Positions 8,559 through 16,863 of a stretch of 64,000 bases of DNA are shown piece by piece; position 1 is the stretch's first letter, and each line of letters begins with the position of its first letter. This stretch comes from Halegenticoccus soli (lineage in GTDB: Archaea; Halobacteriota; Halobacteria; Halobacteriales; Haloferacaceae), in contig NZ_PEND01000001.1 of assembly GCF_002844195.1 (NCBI RefSeq), forward strand, positions 372,001-436,000. Reading direction: 5' to 3'. A program made the translations under genes and the position numbers. Below the pieces are notes generated by a model. It was not told the origin of the DNA and made no database searches. It saw only the letters and a program-made list of their open reading frames with translations.

Positions 8559-10064
8559 ATGACCGACGCCGACGGTTCCGCCTCGCCCTTCGATCTCGAC
8601 GGCAGCGACGCCGCCTCGCCCTCCGATCTCGACGGCAGCGACGCCGCCTCGCCCTCCGATCTCGACGGCGACAGTGCCGGCTCTCTCTCTCCGTTCGACT
8701 CCGACTTCGAGTTCGAGCACGTCCCCGAGACGGACCAGTCGTTCGAGAACGCGCTCGAGAAGGCCAGGGCCGGCGAGCGACTCACGGTGGCGGACGGCGT
8801 CGAGCTCCTGACGACCGGCACCGACGTCGAGGGCGTCGACCCCGTCCGGAAGGAGCAGGTGCTTGAGGCCGCCGACCGCCGCCGCGCCGAGGTCGTCGGC
8901 GAGGAGGTGACGTTCGTGGCCAACCTCAACAACAACGTCACCACCGCCTGCAACACCGGCTGTCTGTTCTGCAACTTCAAGGACACCGCCCACCAGTTCG
9001 AGGCGGGCTACGAGGGCGAACACGGCGGGTTCACCAAGACGCCCGAGGAGTCCCGCGCCGTCGTCGAGGACGCGCTGGAGATGGGGATCTACGAGGTGTG
9101 TTCGGTCTCCGGGCTCCACCCCGCCTTCGCGCTGAACGACGAGCACCACGAGATCCTGCGCGCGAAATCGGACGAGCGGGACCTGAACTACAGGCCGCCC
9201 GAGGCGTACGAGACGGATCCGGGGACCTACGTCGAGCAGATGCGGGCGATGTCGGTCGGCGGCGTCCACCTCCACTCGATGACGCCCGAGGAGGCGTACC
9301 ACGCCCGCCGGGGGACCGACTGGACCTACGAGGAGGTGTACCGCGAGCTGAAGGCGGCCGGCCTCGACAGCGCACCCGGGACAGCCGCCGAGATCCTCGT
9401 CGACGAGGTCCGGGACGTGATCTGCCCCGGCAAGATTGACACGCGGGGCTGGCTCGACGCGATGGAGGGAGCGATGGCCGCCGGCCTCGACGTGACGGCG
9501 ACGATCATGTACGGCCACGTGGAGAACAAGATGCACCGCGTCATGCACCTGAAGGCGATCCGCGACCTCCAGGACCGAACCGGCGGCATCACGGAGTTCG
9601 TCCCGCTGTCGTTCGTCCACGAGAACACGCCGCTGTACGAGCGCGGCGTCGTCTCCGGCGGCGCGACCGACGACGAGGACGAGCTTCTGGTCGCCGTCTC
9701 GCGGCTCTTTCTCGACAACGTCGACAACGTCCAGTCCTCGTGGGTAAAGTACGGGAACGCGAAGGCGCTGAAGCTGCTCAACTGCGGCGCGAACGACTTC
9801 ATGGGGACGATCCTCTCGGAGGAGATCACGAAGCGCGCGGGCGGACGGTACGGCGAGTTCCGGTCGTTCGACGACTACGTGGACATGATCTCCGCCATCG
9901 GCCGCCCGCCGGCCGAACGCTCGACGGACTACCGGACGAAGCGGCGGATCGACCTCGACGGCGGCCCGTACGGCCCGACGCTCGGCCCGCGGGCGGACGG
10001 GACGCCGATGCTCGACTCGCGTCGCGGGGCCGACGGGTCGGAGACGGCGCACGCCGACGACTGA
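8559..10064 (+). CDS. cofH: FO synthase subunit 2 (CofH), radical SAM
   Basis: 501 aa. CofH condenses tyrosine-derived 4-hydroxybenzyl fragment with 5-amino-6-ribitylaminouracil, the first half-reaction towards the deazaflavin FO of coenzyme F420. The radical-SAM cluster motif is CNTGCLFC (Cys131, 135, 138), followed by EVCSVSGLHPAF, SVGGVHLHSMTPEEAYH and ATIMYGHVENKMHR, all typical of CofH. The family core begins near residue 53 (HVPETDQSFENAL); the 50 residues before it are a Ser/Asp-rich extension containing three 11-residue repeats encoded by tandem 33-base units. Its partner cofG lies 4.4 kb away on the other strand. Confidence 0.95.
   Translation: MTDADGSASPFDLDGSDAASPSDLDGSDAASPSDLDGDSAGSLSPFDSDFEFEHVPETDQSFENALEKARAGERLTVADGVELLTTGTDVEGVDPVRKEQVLEAADRRRAEVVGEEVTFVANLNNNVTTACNTGCLFCNFKDTAHQFEAGYEGEHGGFTKTPEESRAVVEDALEMGIYEVCSVSGLHPAFALNDEHHEILRAKSDERDLNYRPPEAYETDPGTYVEQMRAMSVGGVHLHSMTPEEAYHARRGTDWTYEEVYRELKAAGLDSAPGTAAEILVDEVRDVICPGKIDTRGWLDAMEGAMAAGLDVTATIMYGHVENKMHRVMHLKAIRDLQDRTGGITEFVPLSFVHENTPLYERGVVSGGATDDEDELLVAVSRLFLDNVDNVQSSWVKYGNAKALKLLNCGANDFMGTILSEEITKRAGGRYGEFRSFDDYVDMISAIGRPPAERSTDYRTKRRIDLDGGPYGPTLGPRADGTPMLDSRRGADGSETAHADD
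8583..8681 (+). repeat. Three tandem 33-base repeats in the 5' end of cofH
   Basis: Three in-frame copies of a 33-base unit encode SP(F/S)DLDGSDAA, the third diverging to SPSDLDGDSAG. Copies one and two are nearly identical at the nucleotide level. They lie outside the catalytic domain. Confidence 0.85.
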
Positions 10065-10180
10065 CGCGAGGCGGCCTCGTCTCGCTAGCCGACGTTCCGC
10101 CGTCGAGAGTGCGCACGATTCATGTGTCCGGAGGACGGAGGGTCGGGGACGGTATCTCTATTCGGAGGTGAACGAACGTG

Positions 10181-10774
10181 ATGGCACCGACGCACGTCGC
10201 GGTAGGGTTGCTGCTGGCCGCCCCGGTCGCGGCGCACAAACCGGAGTTGGCGCCGCTCGCGGCCGCGGTGGCGGGGAGCGTCTTCCCCGACCTCGACCTG
10301 CTGGTCGGCCGGCACCGCAAGTCGCTGCACTTCCCCGTCTACTCGTGGCTTCTCGCGCTTCCGGCCGTCGCCGCCGCGGCCGCCCTTCGGACGCCGTGGT
10401 CCGTCTCGCTGGGGCTCTTTCTCCTCGCCGCCGCGCTCCATCCCGCTGTCGACCTCCTCGGCGGCAGTTCGGAGCCCGCCCCGTGGGAGTACGCGACCGA
10501 TCGCGGGGTGTACCTCCACCTCGGGGGGCGGTGGCTCGCGCCGAAGCGGTGGGTGCGGTACGACGGCGCTCCCGAGGATCTCGCGCTCGCCGTCTGCTGT
10601 ACCGTCCCCGCGCTCGTCGTCTTCGACGGCCCGGCGCGCGCCGTCGCGCTCGGGAGCCTCGCGGTCGGCGTCGGCTACGCCGCGGCCAGAAAGCGGATCC
10701 CGCAGCTGTCGGGGCGGTTTCCCGGAGCGGTTCTGTGGATCGCCGGGCTGTTTCTGAGTCGACTCCGGCGGTAG
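10181..10774 (+). CDS. Membrane-bound YdjM-type metal-dependent hydrolase (DUF457 family)
   Basis: 197 aa, at least four hydrophobic segments. It begins MAPTHVAVGLLLAAPVAA, where the early His is the usual first metal ligand, then VAGSVFPDLDLLVGRHRKSLHFPVY (PDLD and RxxxHxP motifs) and LHPAVDLLGG. These are the signatures of the LexA-regulated, membrane-bound predicted hydrolase family (YdjM/DUF457); the substrate is unknown for the family. A good GGAGGTGA ribosome-binding site ends 12 bases before this ATG and 9 before the in-frame GTG, so the GTG one codon earlier is also possible. It lies between cofH and the reductase pair, convergent with the latter. Confidence 0.75.
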   Translation: MAPTHVAVGLLLAAPVAAHKPELAPLAAAVAGSVFPDLDLLVGRHRKSLHFPVYSWLLALPAVAAAAALRTPWSVSLGLFLLAAALHPAVDLLGGSSEPAPWEYATDRGVYLHLGGRWLAPKRWVRYDGAPEDLALAVCCTVPALVVFDGPARAVALGSLAVGVGYAAARKRIPQLSGRFPGAVLWIAGLFLSRLRR

Positions 10775-10830
10775 CTCGGCGGGCCGTCGAGTCGAAACGA
10801 CTCGGCCCAGGGGCGTGTCGACCCCGCCGC

Positions 10831-12324
10831 TCAGTGGTCGCTCTCGTGCGGGTTCAGCGGCGTTCCGTACTGTTCGGCGAACTCGGCGTACTCGATGAAC
10901 CGCGGGGCGTCGGGGTCGAACGGCCGCTTCAGCGACTTGAACGCCTTCTTTTTGTCCCAGCTCTGGAGGCCGCCGATGGCGCTCCGGTCTTCGAGGTCGT
11001 GGTAGTCGAGGTCGGGGGCGGTGAGCTCCCAGGCCTTCAGCCCCTTTTCGGTCCGGACGATGACGCTCGAGTACTCGTCGCTGCTGCCGACGGACCCGAC
11101 GGTGATGTCGGAGCAGTAGCCGGTGAAGTCGGCGCACTCGTCGCAGCCCTTCAGGGCGGCCCCGTGGAAGTTCCGGACGTCCTCGGCGAGCAGTTTTTCG
11201 CCATCGCGGCCGTACACCCGCATCTCTCCGTCGAGCACGTCGAGCTTGCCGATCTCCTCCGGGAGGATGCCGCGCTTTTCCGCCAGCTGCTCGCCGATGA
11301 GCCGGTAGTAGTTGAAGTTCTTCGTGCACATCAGCGCGATCGTGTACTCGATGGCGCGGACGCCGGCCTCCTGGGAGCCGTACTCCCAGTCGAAGTCCCG
11401 CAGGGCGCGGATCCCCTCGATCTCGCAGGGCGTCCCGACGACCGCGAGGCTGAGCTCCTCGACCGGTACGTCGGGGAGCTTGTGTGCCCACCGGTCCAGA
11501 TCGAGGTCTCCCAGCGCCATCGTCTGGTTGTAGAAGCTCCCGGCGCTCTCGACGAGCTCCTCCGGCGTCGTCGCCAGGAAGCTCTCGGCCTTCCAGGGCT
11601 CCTCGTCCGACTCGGTCGCGACGAGCGCGCCGTCGATCTCGCCGGCGTCGAGCAGGTGACAGAGGACGCTCGTGACGACCCCGCCGTCCTGGGCGTTCTC
11701 GCGCCACTCCTCGGTGACCTTCGCCGAGAACTCCGTGATGGGGTCGCCCGCCCCGGTCACGTTGTCCTCGCCGCCGGTGATCTTCCACTGCCGCTCGTAC
11801 CGGAGCCCGCCGCGGGGGCAGAAGTCCCAGCAGAGCGAGCAGCCGGTGCACATCTTCACGAGCTCCGGGAGGCCGTCGTCGCCGACGGCGATCGAGTCCG
11901 ACGGGCAGGCGGCGACGCACGTCCCGCACTGGATGCACCGGTCCGCGTCGATGACGGCGGCGTCGAGCTCCATGAACCAGGTCTTGTCGTCCGGCGTCTC
12001 GATGTCGTTCATCTCCCGGCGGATGCCGTACCCCGGCGTGTCGAGGTCGACGCCCTTGGGGGGGCCGACGCGCTCGGTAGGATCTCCCTCCTCCACGTCC
12101 TGGCTCGCCCCCTCGGCCGGCGGGGTGAACGTGATCGGCCCGAGGCTCCCGTCGCGGACGTTGACCGCGCCGCCGCTGCCGTCGGCTGCGACCGGTCGGT
12201 CGCCGCCTCCGCCTTCCGCGCCGCAGGTGCAGCCAGCCCCGCAGCGACCTTCGTCCTCGTCCACGTCCCCGTCACGGTCGCCGAACGCCGGAACGCCGGG
12301 GAGCGGCCCGTCGCGGTCAGTCAT
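10831..12324 (-). CDS. FrhB-type coenzyme F420 dehydrogenase subunit with two [4Fe-4S] motifs
   Basis: 497 aa. Order of parts: a Cys-bearing acidic N-terminus (Cys28, 32, 34), two ferredoxin motifs C-x2-C-x2-C-x3-CP (Cys130/133/136/140 and 159/162/165/169), an FrhB N-terminal domain with VVGTPCEIEGIRAL, and an FrhB C-terminal domain with GCDECADFTGYCSDITVGSVG. FrhB proteins bind FAD and exchange hydride with F420. The same order (two Fe-S motifs, then FrhB) forms the N-terminal half of the methanogen F420-dependent sulfite reductase Fsr. The start overlaps the stop of the upstream siroheme reductase gene by eight bases, so the two products are probably made together. I infer an electron-input subunit for that reductase. 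Confidence 0.88.
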   Translation of the reverse strand: MTDRDGPLPGVPAFGDRDGDVDEDEGRCGAGCTCGAEGGGGDRPVAADGSGGAVNVRDGSLGPITFTPPAEGASQDVEEGDPTERVGPPKGVDLDTPGYGIRREMNDIETPDDKTWFMELDAAVIDADRCIQCGTCVAACPSDSIAVGDDGLPELVKMCTGCSLCWDFCPRGGLRYERQWKITGGEDNVTGAGDPITEFSAKVTEEWRENAQDGGVVTSVLCHLLDAGEIDGALVATESDEEPWKAESFLATTPEELVESAGSFYNQTMALGDLDLDRWAHKLPDVPVEELSLAVVGTPCEIEGIRALRDFDWEYGSQEAGVRAIEYTIALMCTKNFNYYRLIGEQLAEKRGILPEEIGKLDVLDGEMRVYGRDGEKLLAEDVRNFHGAALKGCDECADFTGYCSDITVGSVGSSDEYSSVIVRTEKGLKAWELTAPDLDYHDLEDRSAIGGLQSWDKKKAFKSLKRPFDPDAPRFIEYAEFAEQYGTPLNPHESDH

Positions 12325-14023
12325 CGGCGGCGACACCCCCCGAGACGGGAGCGTCCGCCCGCCGCATGATCTCGCGCAGGCGGTCGTTGTCGACGCGCCG
12401 GCACCACTCGTAGAACCGCTCGCCCTCCTCCCGTTCGTCGGCGTAGGCCGCGAAGAGCCGTTCGAGCGCCGGAATGACGGCCTCGGCCGGCACCGCGGCT
12501 TCCACCCAGTCGAGGAACCGGTTGTCCGAGCCGAGGCTGCCGCCGAGCCCGAAGTCCATCCCCTCGACGATGGCGTCGCCCTCCGCGTTCGTGCTCCGGG
12601 CGTCCTCGGGCAGCTTCACCGTCTCGCCTCTGAACCCGATGTCAGCGATCTGCGGCTGGGCGCAGGAGGCCGAACAGCCGCTCATGTGCATCCGCACGAC
12701 CTCGATCTCGTCGGGCACGTCGATGCGGCGGTCGAGTTCCTCGGCCCAGCGCTTGACGCGCCGCTTCGTCTCGATGATTCCGTAGTTGCAGAACTCGCTC
12801 CCCGTACAGCCGACGGCGCCGCGCGTGAACGGCCCCGGATCGGGGCTGTACTCGCGGGCGAACGGCTCGTCGAGGAGGGCGTCGACGTTCTCCGCGGGGA
12901 CGTGCGTCACGAGGAAGTTCTGATCCGTGGCGAGGCGGATCGTGGAGTCGTCGGTGCCGTACTCCCTCGCGGCGCGGGCGGCCGCGGCGAACTCGTCGCC
13001 GCCCATGCGACCGGCGACGACGTTGAAGCCGACGTACCGGAGCCCCTCCTCGCGCTGGTCGTGCACGCCGACGTGGTCGCCGGTGTACCCCGTGGTCAGG
13101 TCCTCGCCGGCGCTCGGGAGATCGACCGAGCAGCGGTCCCGGACCGCACGCTCGAACGCCTCGGGTCCCATCTGCTGGACGAGGTAACGCATCCGGCAGA
13201 CGCCGCGGTTGTGGCGGTCACCCAGCTCCTTGAACGTCTGGGCGACGGCGCGGCAGAACTCCACGGCGTCCTCCGGCGGGACGAAGGCGTCGAGCGTCGA
13301 GGCCATCCGCGGCCCGTCGGAGAGGCCGCCGCCGACCCGCGCGTGAAAGCCGTAGTAGGGCTCGCCGTCCACGACCTTCCGCGCCGGGACCAGCCCGACG
13401 TCGTTGATCTGCGACTGGGCGCAGTCGCGCCGGCACCCCGTGATCGTCAGCTTGAACTTCCGGGGGAGGTTCGCGTACTCGCGGTTGCCGGTGAAGTAGT
13501 CCGAGACGGCGTCGACGACGGGCTGGGCGTCGAACGCCTCGTGGTCGTCGAGGCCGGCGGCGGGGCAGCCGAGGACGTTCCGCGCGCCGTCGCCGCAGCC
13601 CTGGATCGTCGTGAGGCCGACCTCGTCGTAGCGGTCCCAGATCTCGGGCACGTCCTCGATCTCGATCCAGTGCATCTGGACGTCCTGCCGCGTGGTGATG
13701 TCGAGGAAGGCGTCGCCCCACGTCGGGTTCTGTTCCTCGCCGCCGAACTCCTCGGGGGCCGTCGCGTACTCGTCGGCCACCTCGCCGATCACCTCGGCCT
13801 GATCCGGGGTGAGCCGGCCGCCGGGCACCTTCGTCCGCAGCATGAAGTACCCGCGGTGCGTCCCGTGGGCGTACATCCCGGCCCACTTCAGCCGCTCCCA
13901 CTCGCCGTCGCCCGCACGGGCCTCGATCTCGTCGAAGGTCAGCCCCTCGGCGGCGTACTCGTACACGTCCTCGACGACGTCCAGCGGGTGTTTCTCCCGC
14001 TTCCACCGCTCGACCTTGTTCAT
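12317..14023 (-). CDS. nirA: Siroheme/[4Fe-4S] nitrite- or sulfite-reductase family protein
   Basis: 568 aa, with the duplicated ferrodoxin-like fold of assimilatory nitrite/sulfite reductases. The cluster/siroheme cysteines are Cys406 and Cys412 in GCTGSEFC and Cys450 and Cys454 in SGCSASC. The sequence following Cys412, NYGIIETKRR, resembles ferredoxin-nitrite reductases (CTGSxFC...ETK) more than plant-type sulfite reductases. First-half signatures TTIQGCGDGARNV and TGCRRDCAQ are the degenerate matching sites. The ATG is preceded at proper distance by GGAGGTGG. It is the first gene of a two-gene operon with the FrhB-type protein. Six-electron reduction of nitrite to ammonium is favoured; sulfite is the alternative. 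Confidence 0.9.
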   Translation of the reverse strand: MNKVERWKREKHPLDVVEDVYEYAAEGLTFDEIEARAGDGEWERLKWAGMYAHGTHRGYFMLRTKVPGGRLTPDQAEVIGEVADEYATAPEEFGGEEQNPTWGDAFLDITTRQDVQMHWIEIEDVPEIWDRYDEVGLTTIQGCGDGARNVLGCPAAGLDDHEAFDAQPVVDAVSDYFTGNREYANLPRKFKLTITGCRRDCAQSQINDVGLVPARKVVDGEPYYGFHARVGGGLSDGPRMASTLDAFVPPEDAVEFCRAVAQTFKELGDRHNRGVCRMRYLVQQMGPEAFERAVRDRCSVDLPSAGEDLTTGYTGDHVGVHDQREEGLRYVGFNVVAGRMGGDEFAAAARAAREYGTDDSTIRLATDQNFLVTHVPAENVDALLDEPFAREYSPDPGPFTRGAVGCTGSEFCNYGIIETKRRVKRWAEELDRRIDVPDEIEVVRMHMSGCSASCAQPQIADIGFRGETVKLPEDARSTNAEGDAIVEGMDFGLGGSLGSDNRFLDWVEAAVPAEAVIPALERLFAAYADEREEGERFYEWCRRVDNDRLREIMRRADAPVSGGVAADD

Positions 14024-14074
14024 CGGGGCCACCTCCGCCGGCGACGGGCTCGGGGCGACGGTGTCGCTCCGCTG

Positions 14075-14244
14075 TTCGCGTGAACTACCCCGTGGTGAAC
14101 GTGCATTCGGGAGAACTCGTTTCTGCCGTTATTCACGCGAACCCCCCCGTGGAGAGCGTGAGTTCGAGAGAGCCCGCTCTCTCGTCGTTCACGTGAACCA
14201 CCCGCGGCGGCGAGCGCGAAGTCGGACGCGCGCGACGCTGCCGT
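14075..14244. repeat. Three 56-57-base imperfect repeats upstream of nirA, each with a near-palindrome
   Basis: The 466-base spacer between nirA and cofG has no gene. It carries three imperfect repeats starting at 14075, 14132 and 14188. Each begins with TTC(A/G)CG(T/C)GAA: TTCGCGTGAA, TTCACGCGAA and the perfect palindrome TTCACGTGAA, followed by C-rich and TCGGGAGA-like blocks. A fourth partial site (GTTATTCACGG) lies near 14309. On the strand of nirA, the middle site abuts a TATA-like GAATAAC. This looks like a multi-operator control region, possibly for the nirA operon. Confidence 0.55.
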
Positions 14245-14489
14245 CGGTCGTCCGAACGATCCCCGCCCTGTCGTGTCCTTCGGTAACGATCATCGTGAGT
14301 CGGAGTACCGTTATTCACGGACGACGATGTACGTCGTCGTTAGAGCGACTTCTGCCAGTTCTCCGCGACGGGAGCAGCGGTTTCCGGCGTTCGCGACGCG
14401 CGTATCGGCCCGAGGAATCGAACGCACCGGTCGAGTCTGGCGACTACGCTGCGTTCCCGCCGCCGAGAGGCGCACCCGATACCGGCAAT

Positions 14490-15749
14490 TTATTCCGAGT
14501 CACCGGGCCGACGGCGGCCGAGGACGGCGCGGTACCGGTCGCCCGCCTCGTCGTCCGCCGCGAGCGCCCGCAGGATCCGCTCCGACAGCCACGTTCGATC
14601 CGCATCGCCGACGGCGTCGGACGAGCGACCGCCGTCAGCGCCGGCGGAACCGTCCGCGTCGACGGGACTGGTTGCATCGGTGGACCCGTCCGCGTCGGAT
14701 CGGCGGTCGCCCTCGGCGACGTCGGATCGCCCCTCCCCGCCGAAGCCGGCGGGGAGATAGCGGTCGTACACGGGCAGCCGCTCGTACAGCGGGACGCCGG
14801 CCTCGTCGGCGACGTCCCGCAGTTCCCGCAGCGCGGGCCACTCGTATTCCGGGTTGATGTAGTCGTCCGTCACGGGCGAGACGCCGCCGAGGTCGTCGAC
14901 GCCGCAGTCGAGAAGCTCCCGTGCCGGCGAGAGGTTCGGCGGCACCTGCACGGAGACCTCCCCCGGGAGGCACGCCCGGGCCATCGCCACGACCCGTCGC
15001 ATCGCCTCGACGGGAGGTCGCTCGAAGTCGGAGCGCTCGTTCGGGACCACGTTCTGGACGATCACCTCCTGGACGTGGCCGTGCCGCTCGTGGAGCTCGC
15101 GGATCGCGAGCAGGCTCTCGGCGCGGTCGCGCCAGGTCTCGCCGATGCCCACCAGGATCCCCGTGGTGAAGGGGACGCCCGCGCGGCCGGCCGCCCGGAT
15201 CGTGTTGAGCCGCTGACCGGGCGTCTTCCGACGGATACCCGAGTGGGCCTGCACGTCCGCGGTCGTCTCCAGCATCACGCCCATGCTGGCGTTCACCTCC
15301 GAGAGGCGCTCGAACTCGGGTTCCGTCAGGTCGCCGGGGTTGCTGTGCGGCAGCAGCCCCTCGTCGAGCGCCAGCTCGCACATCTCGTAGAGGTAGTCGA
15401 CGATGGAGTCGTGGCCCCAGGCGTCGAGTCGCTCGTGAATCTCCTCGTACCGGGCGTCGGGCTTGTCGCCGAAGGTGAAGAGCGCCTCCGTGCAGCCGGC
15501 GTCCGCGCCCGTCCGCAGCGTCTCGCGCGCCCCCTCCGGCGACATGAGCGTCGCCTGGCCCGGGACGTCGTAGTAGGTGCAGTACGTGCAGGTGTACCGG
15601 CAGGCGGTGGTCAGCGGGAGGAAGACGTTCCGCGAGAAGGTGAGCGCCGGCGCGGGGTCGACGTCGTCGGGCGTCACCGACAGCAGGCGCTCGACCTCGC
15701 GCTCGTCGATCCGGACGTCGATGTCGTACTCGTCCGCCCCCGGGAACAT
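14490..15749 (-). CDS. cofG: FO synthase subunit 1 (CofG), radical SAM
   Basis: 419 aa. CofG completes the deazaflavin ring of FO from the CofH product. The radical-SAM motif is CRYTCTYC (Cys50, 54, 57), preceded by SRNVFLPLTTA, with later family blocks TFGDKPDARYEEIH, LLPHSNPGDL, GILVGIGET and VSPVTDDYINPEYEWP. Near the C-terminus, between YLPAGFG and TWLSERIL, is an insert of about 50 residues rich in Asp, Ser and Gly not expected in the family. I start at MFPGADEYDID; the nine upstream in-frame codons look unlike the family. It is divergent from the ferritin-like gene and on the same strand as cofC. Confidence 0.95.
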   Translation of the reverse strand: MFPGADEYDIDVRIDEREVERLLSVTPDDVDPAPALTFSRNVFLPLTTACRYTCTYCTYYDVPGQATLMSPEGARETLRTGADAGCTEALFTFGDKPDARYEEIHERLDAWGHDSIVDYLYEMCELALDEGLLPHSNPGDLTEPEFERLSEVNASMGVMLETTADVQAHSGIRRKTPGQRLNTIRAAGRAGVPFTTGILVGIGETWRDRAESLLAIRELHERHGHVQEVIVQNVVPNERSDFERPPVEAMRRVVAMARACLPGEVSVQVPPNLSPARELLDCGVDDLGGVSPVTDDYINPEYEWPALRELRDVADEAGVPLYERLPVYDRYLPAGFGGEGRSDVAEGDRRSDADGSTDATSPVDADGSAGADGGRSSDAVGDADRTWLSERILRALAADDEAGDRYRAVLGRRRPGDSE

Positions 15750-15973
15750 GGGCACAGTTCGCCCCCGGAGCGACAAAAACGTAGTACTTCCGTCGGAACG
15801 TTTCGCGCGGGTCGAAAACTCGTTACCGCTGACATCGGTCGAAACGTCCGGATTCCGTACATTTTAACCGACGAAAGGGGGCGAAATTTGAACGAATTTG
15901 GGTGAGAATCCGGAAAACCTACTTCCGACGTTTGCACGTCGTTCCGATCGTGCCCACGCGGCACGGTGAAAGC

Positions 15974-16723
15974 ATGACCGACGACACCCCCCTCGACGAC
16001 GCGCGGCCCGACAGCATCGAAAACGTACCCCGGACGGCGCGGAGCCACCTGACCTCCCGGCGCGGCTTTCTCGCCGGCGCGGCGGCGATCGGCGGCGGAT
16101 CGCTCGTCGCGTCGACCGGCGGATTCGCGGGCGTCGCGACCGCTGACGGCCACGGCGGGGACGGCTCCGACGACGGCGGGAGCGGCTCCGACGACGGGAC
16201 GTCCGACGTCGACATCCTGAACTACGCGCTGACGCTCGAACACCTCGAAGCGGCCTTCTACGAGATGGGGCTGTCCGACTTCTCGGACGACGAGTTCGCG
16301 TCCGCCGAGCTCGTCTGCGGTCGGTTCAGCGAGGAGACGCGCCGGGAGCTCCCCGAGTACCTGCGGGTCGCCGGCGAGCACGAGGCGGTCCACGTCGAGC
16401 AGCTGACCGCGGTGATCGAGGAGCTCGGCGGCGAGCCCGTCGGGGCGGCCGAGTACGACTTCGGCTACGAGACCCCCAGCGAGTTCCTCGAAATCGCGTC
16501 GGCGCTCGAAAACACCGGCGTCGCCGCGTACGCGGGGGCCGCGCCGATGATCCAGAACGACGAGATCCTCTCCGCGGCGCTGTCGATCCACAGCGTCGAG
16601 GCGCGACACGCCGGGACGGCGAACTTCTTCATCGGCGAGCTGCCGTTCCCCGACGCGTTCGACGAGCCGAAGGGGATGGACGAGGTCCTGGAGATCGCCG
16701 GACAGTTCATCGTCTCGGAGTAG
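15974..16723 (+). CDS. Tat-exported ferritin-like domain protein
   Basis: 249 aa. A twin-arginine signal (SRRGFLAGAAAIGGGSLVA, about residues 27-45) is followed by a Gly/Ser/Asp linker of about 25 residues and a four-helix ferritin-like domain. Glu/His pairs consistent with a di-metal site occur in LEHLEAAFYE, GEHEAVHVEQL and IHSVEARHA. This matches the exported ferritin-like family seen in many bacteria and haloarchaea; the role (metal storage, oxidant protection) is not established. The ATG gives the standard Tat n-region; the earlier in-frame codons are basic and non-conserved. Followed by a T-tract. Confidence 0.8.
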   Translation: MTDDTPLDDARPDSIENVPRTARSHLTSRRGFLAGAAAIGGGSLVASTGGFAGVATADGHGGDGSDDGGSGSDDGTSDVDILNYALTLEHLEAAFYEMGLSDFSDDEFASAELVCGRFSEETRRELPEYLRVAGEHEAVHVEQLTAVIEELGGEPVGAAEYDFGYETPSEFLEIASALENTGVAAYAGAAPMIQNDEILSAALSIHSVEARHAGTANFFIGELPFPDAFDEPKGMDEVLEIAGQFIVSE

Positions 16724-16798
16724 GTTCCGTTCGCTCCCCTCCCCTCGACCCTGCCCCGCCTCGGCCCTCGACGCCCGGAACGATACCCTTTTTTCGAA

Positions 16799-16804
16799 CC
16801 GCCG
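16799..16804 (+). terminator. T6 tract after the ferritin-like gene
   Basis: Six T residues in GC-rich DNA about 75 bases past the stop codon, on the coding strand of that gene. Archaeal termination depends mainly on such T-tracts. The gene on the other strand ends 60 bases away, so this lies in a convergent spacer. Confidence 0.45.
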
Positions 16805-16863
16805 GCCAGCCGGTCCGACGGTCGTCGGCCGACGGCCGACCGCTCGAACGGACGACGATCGCG

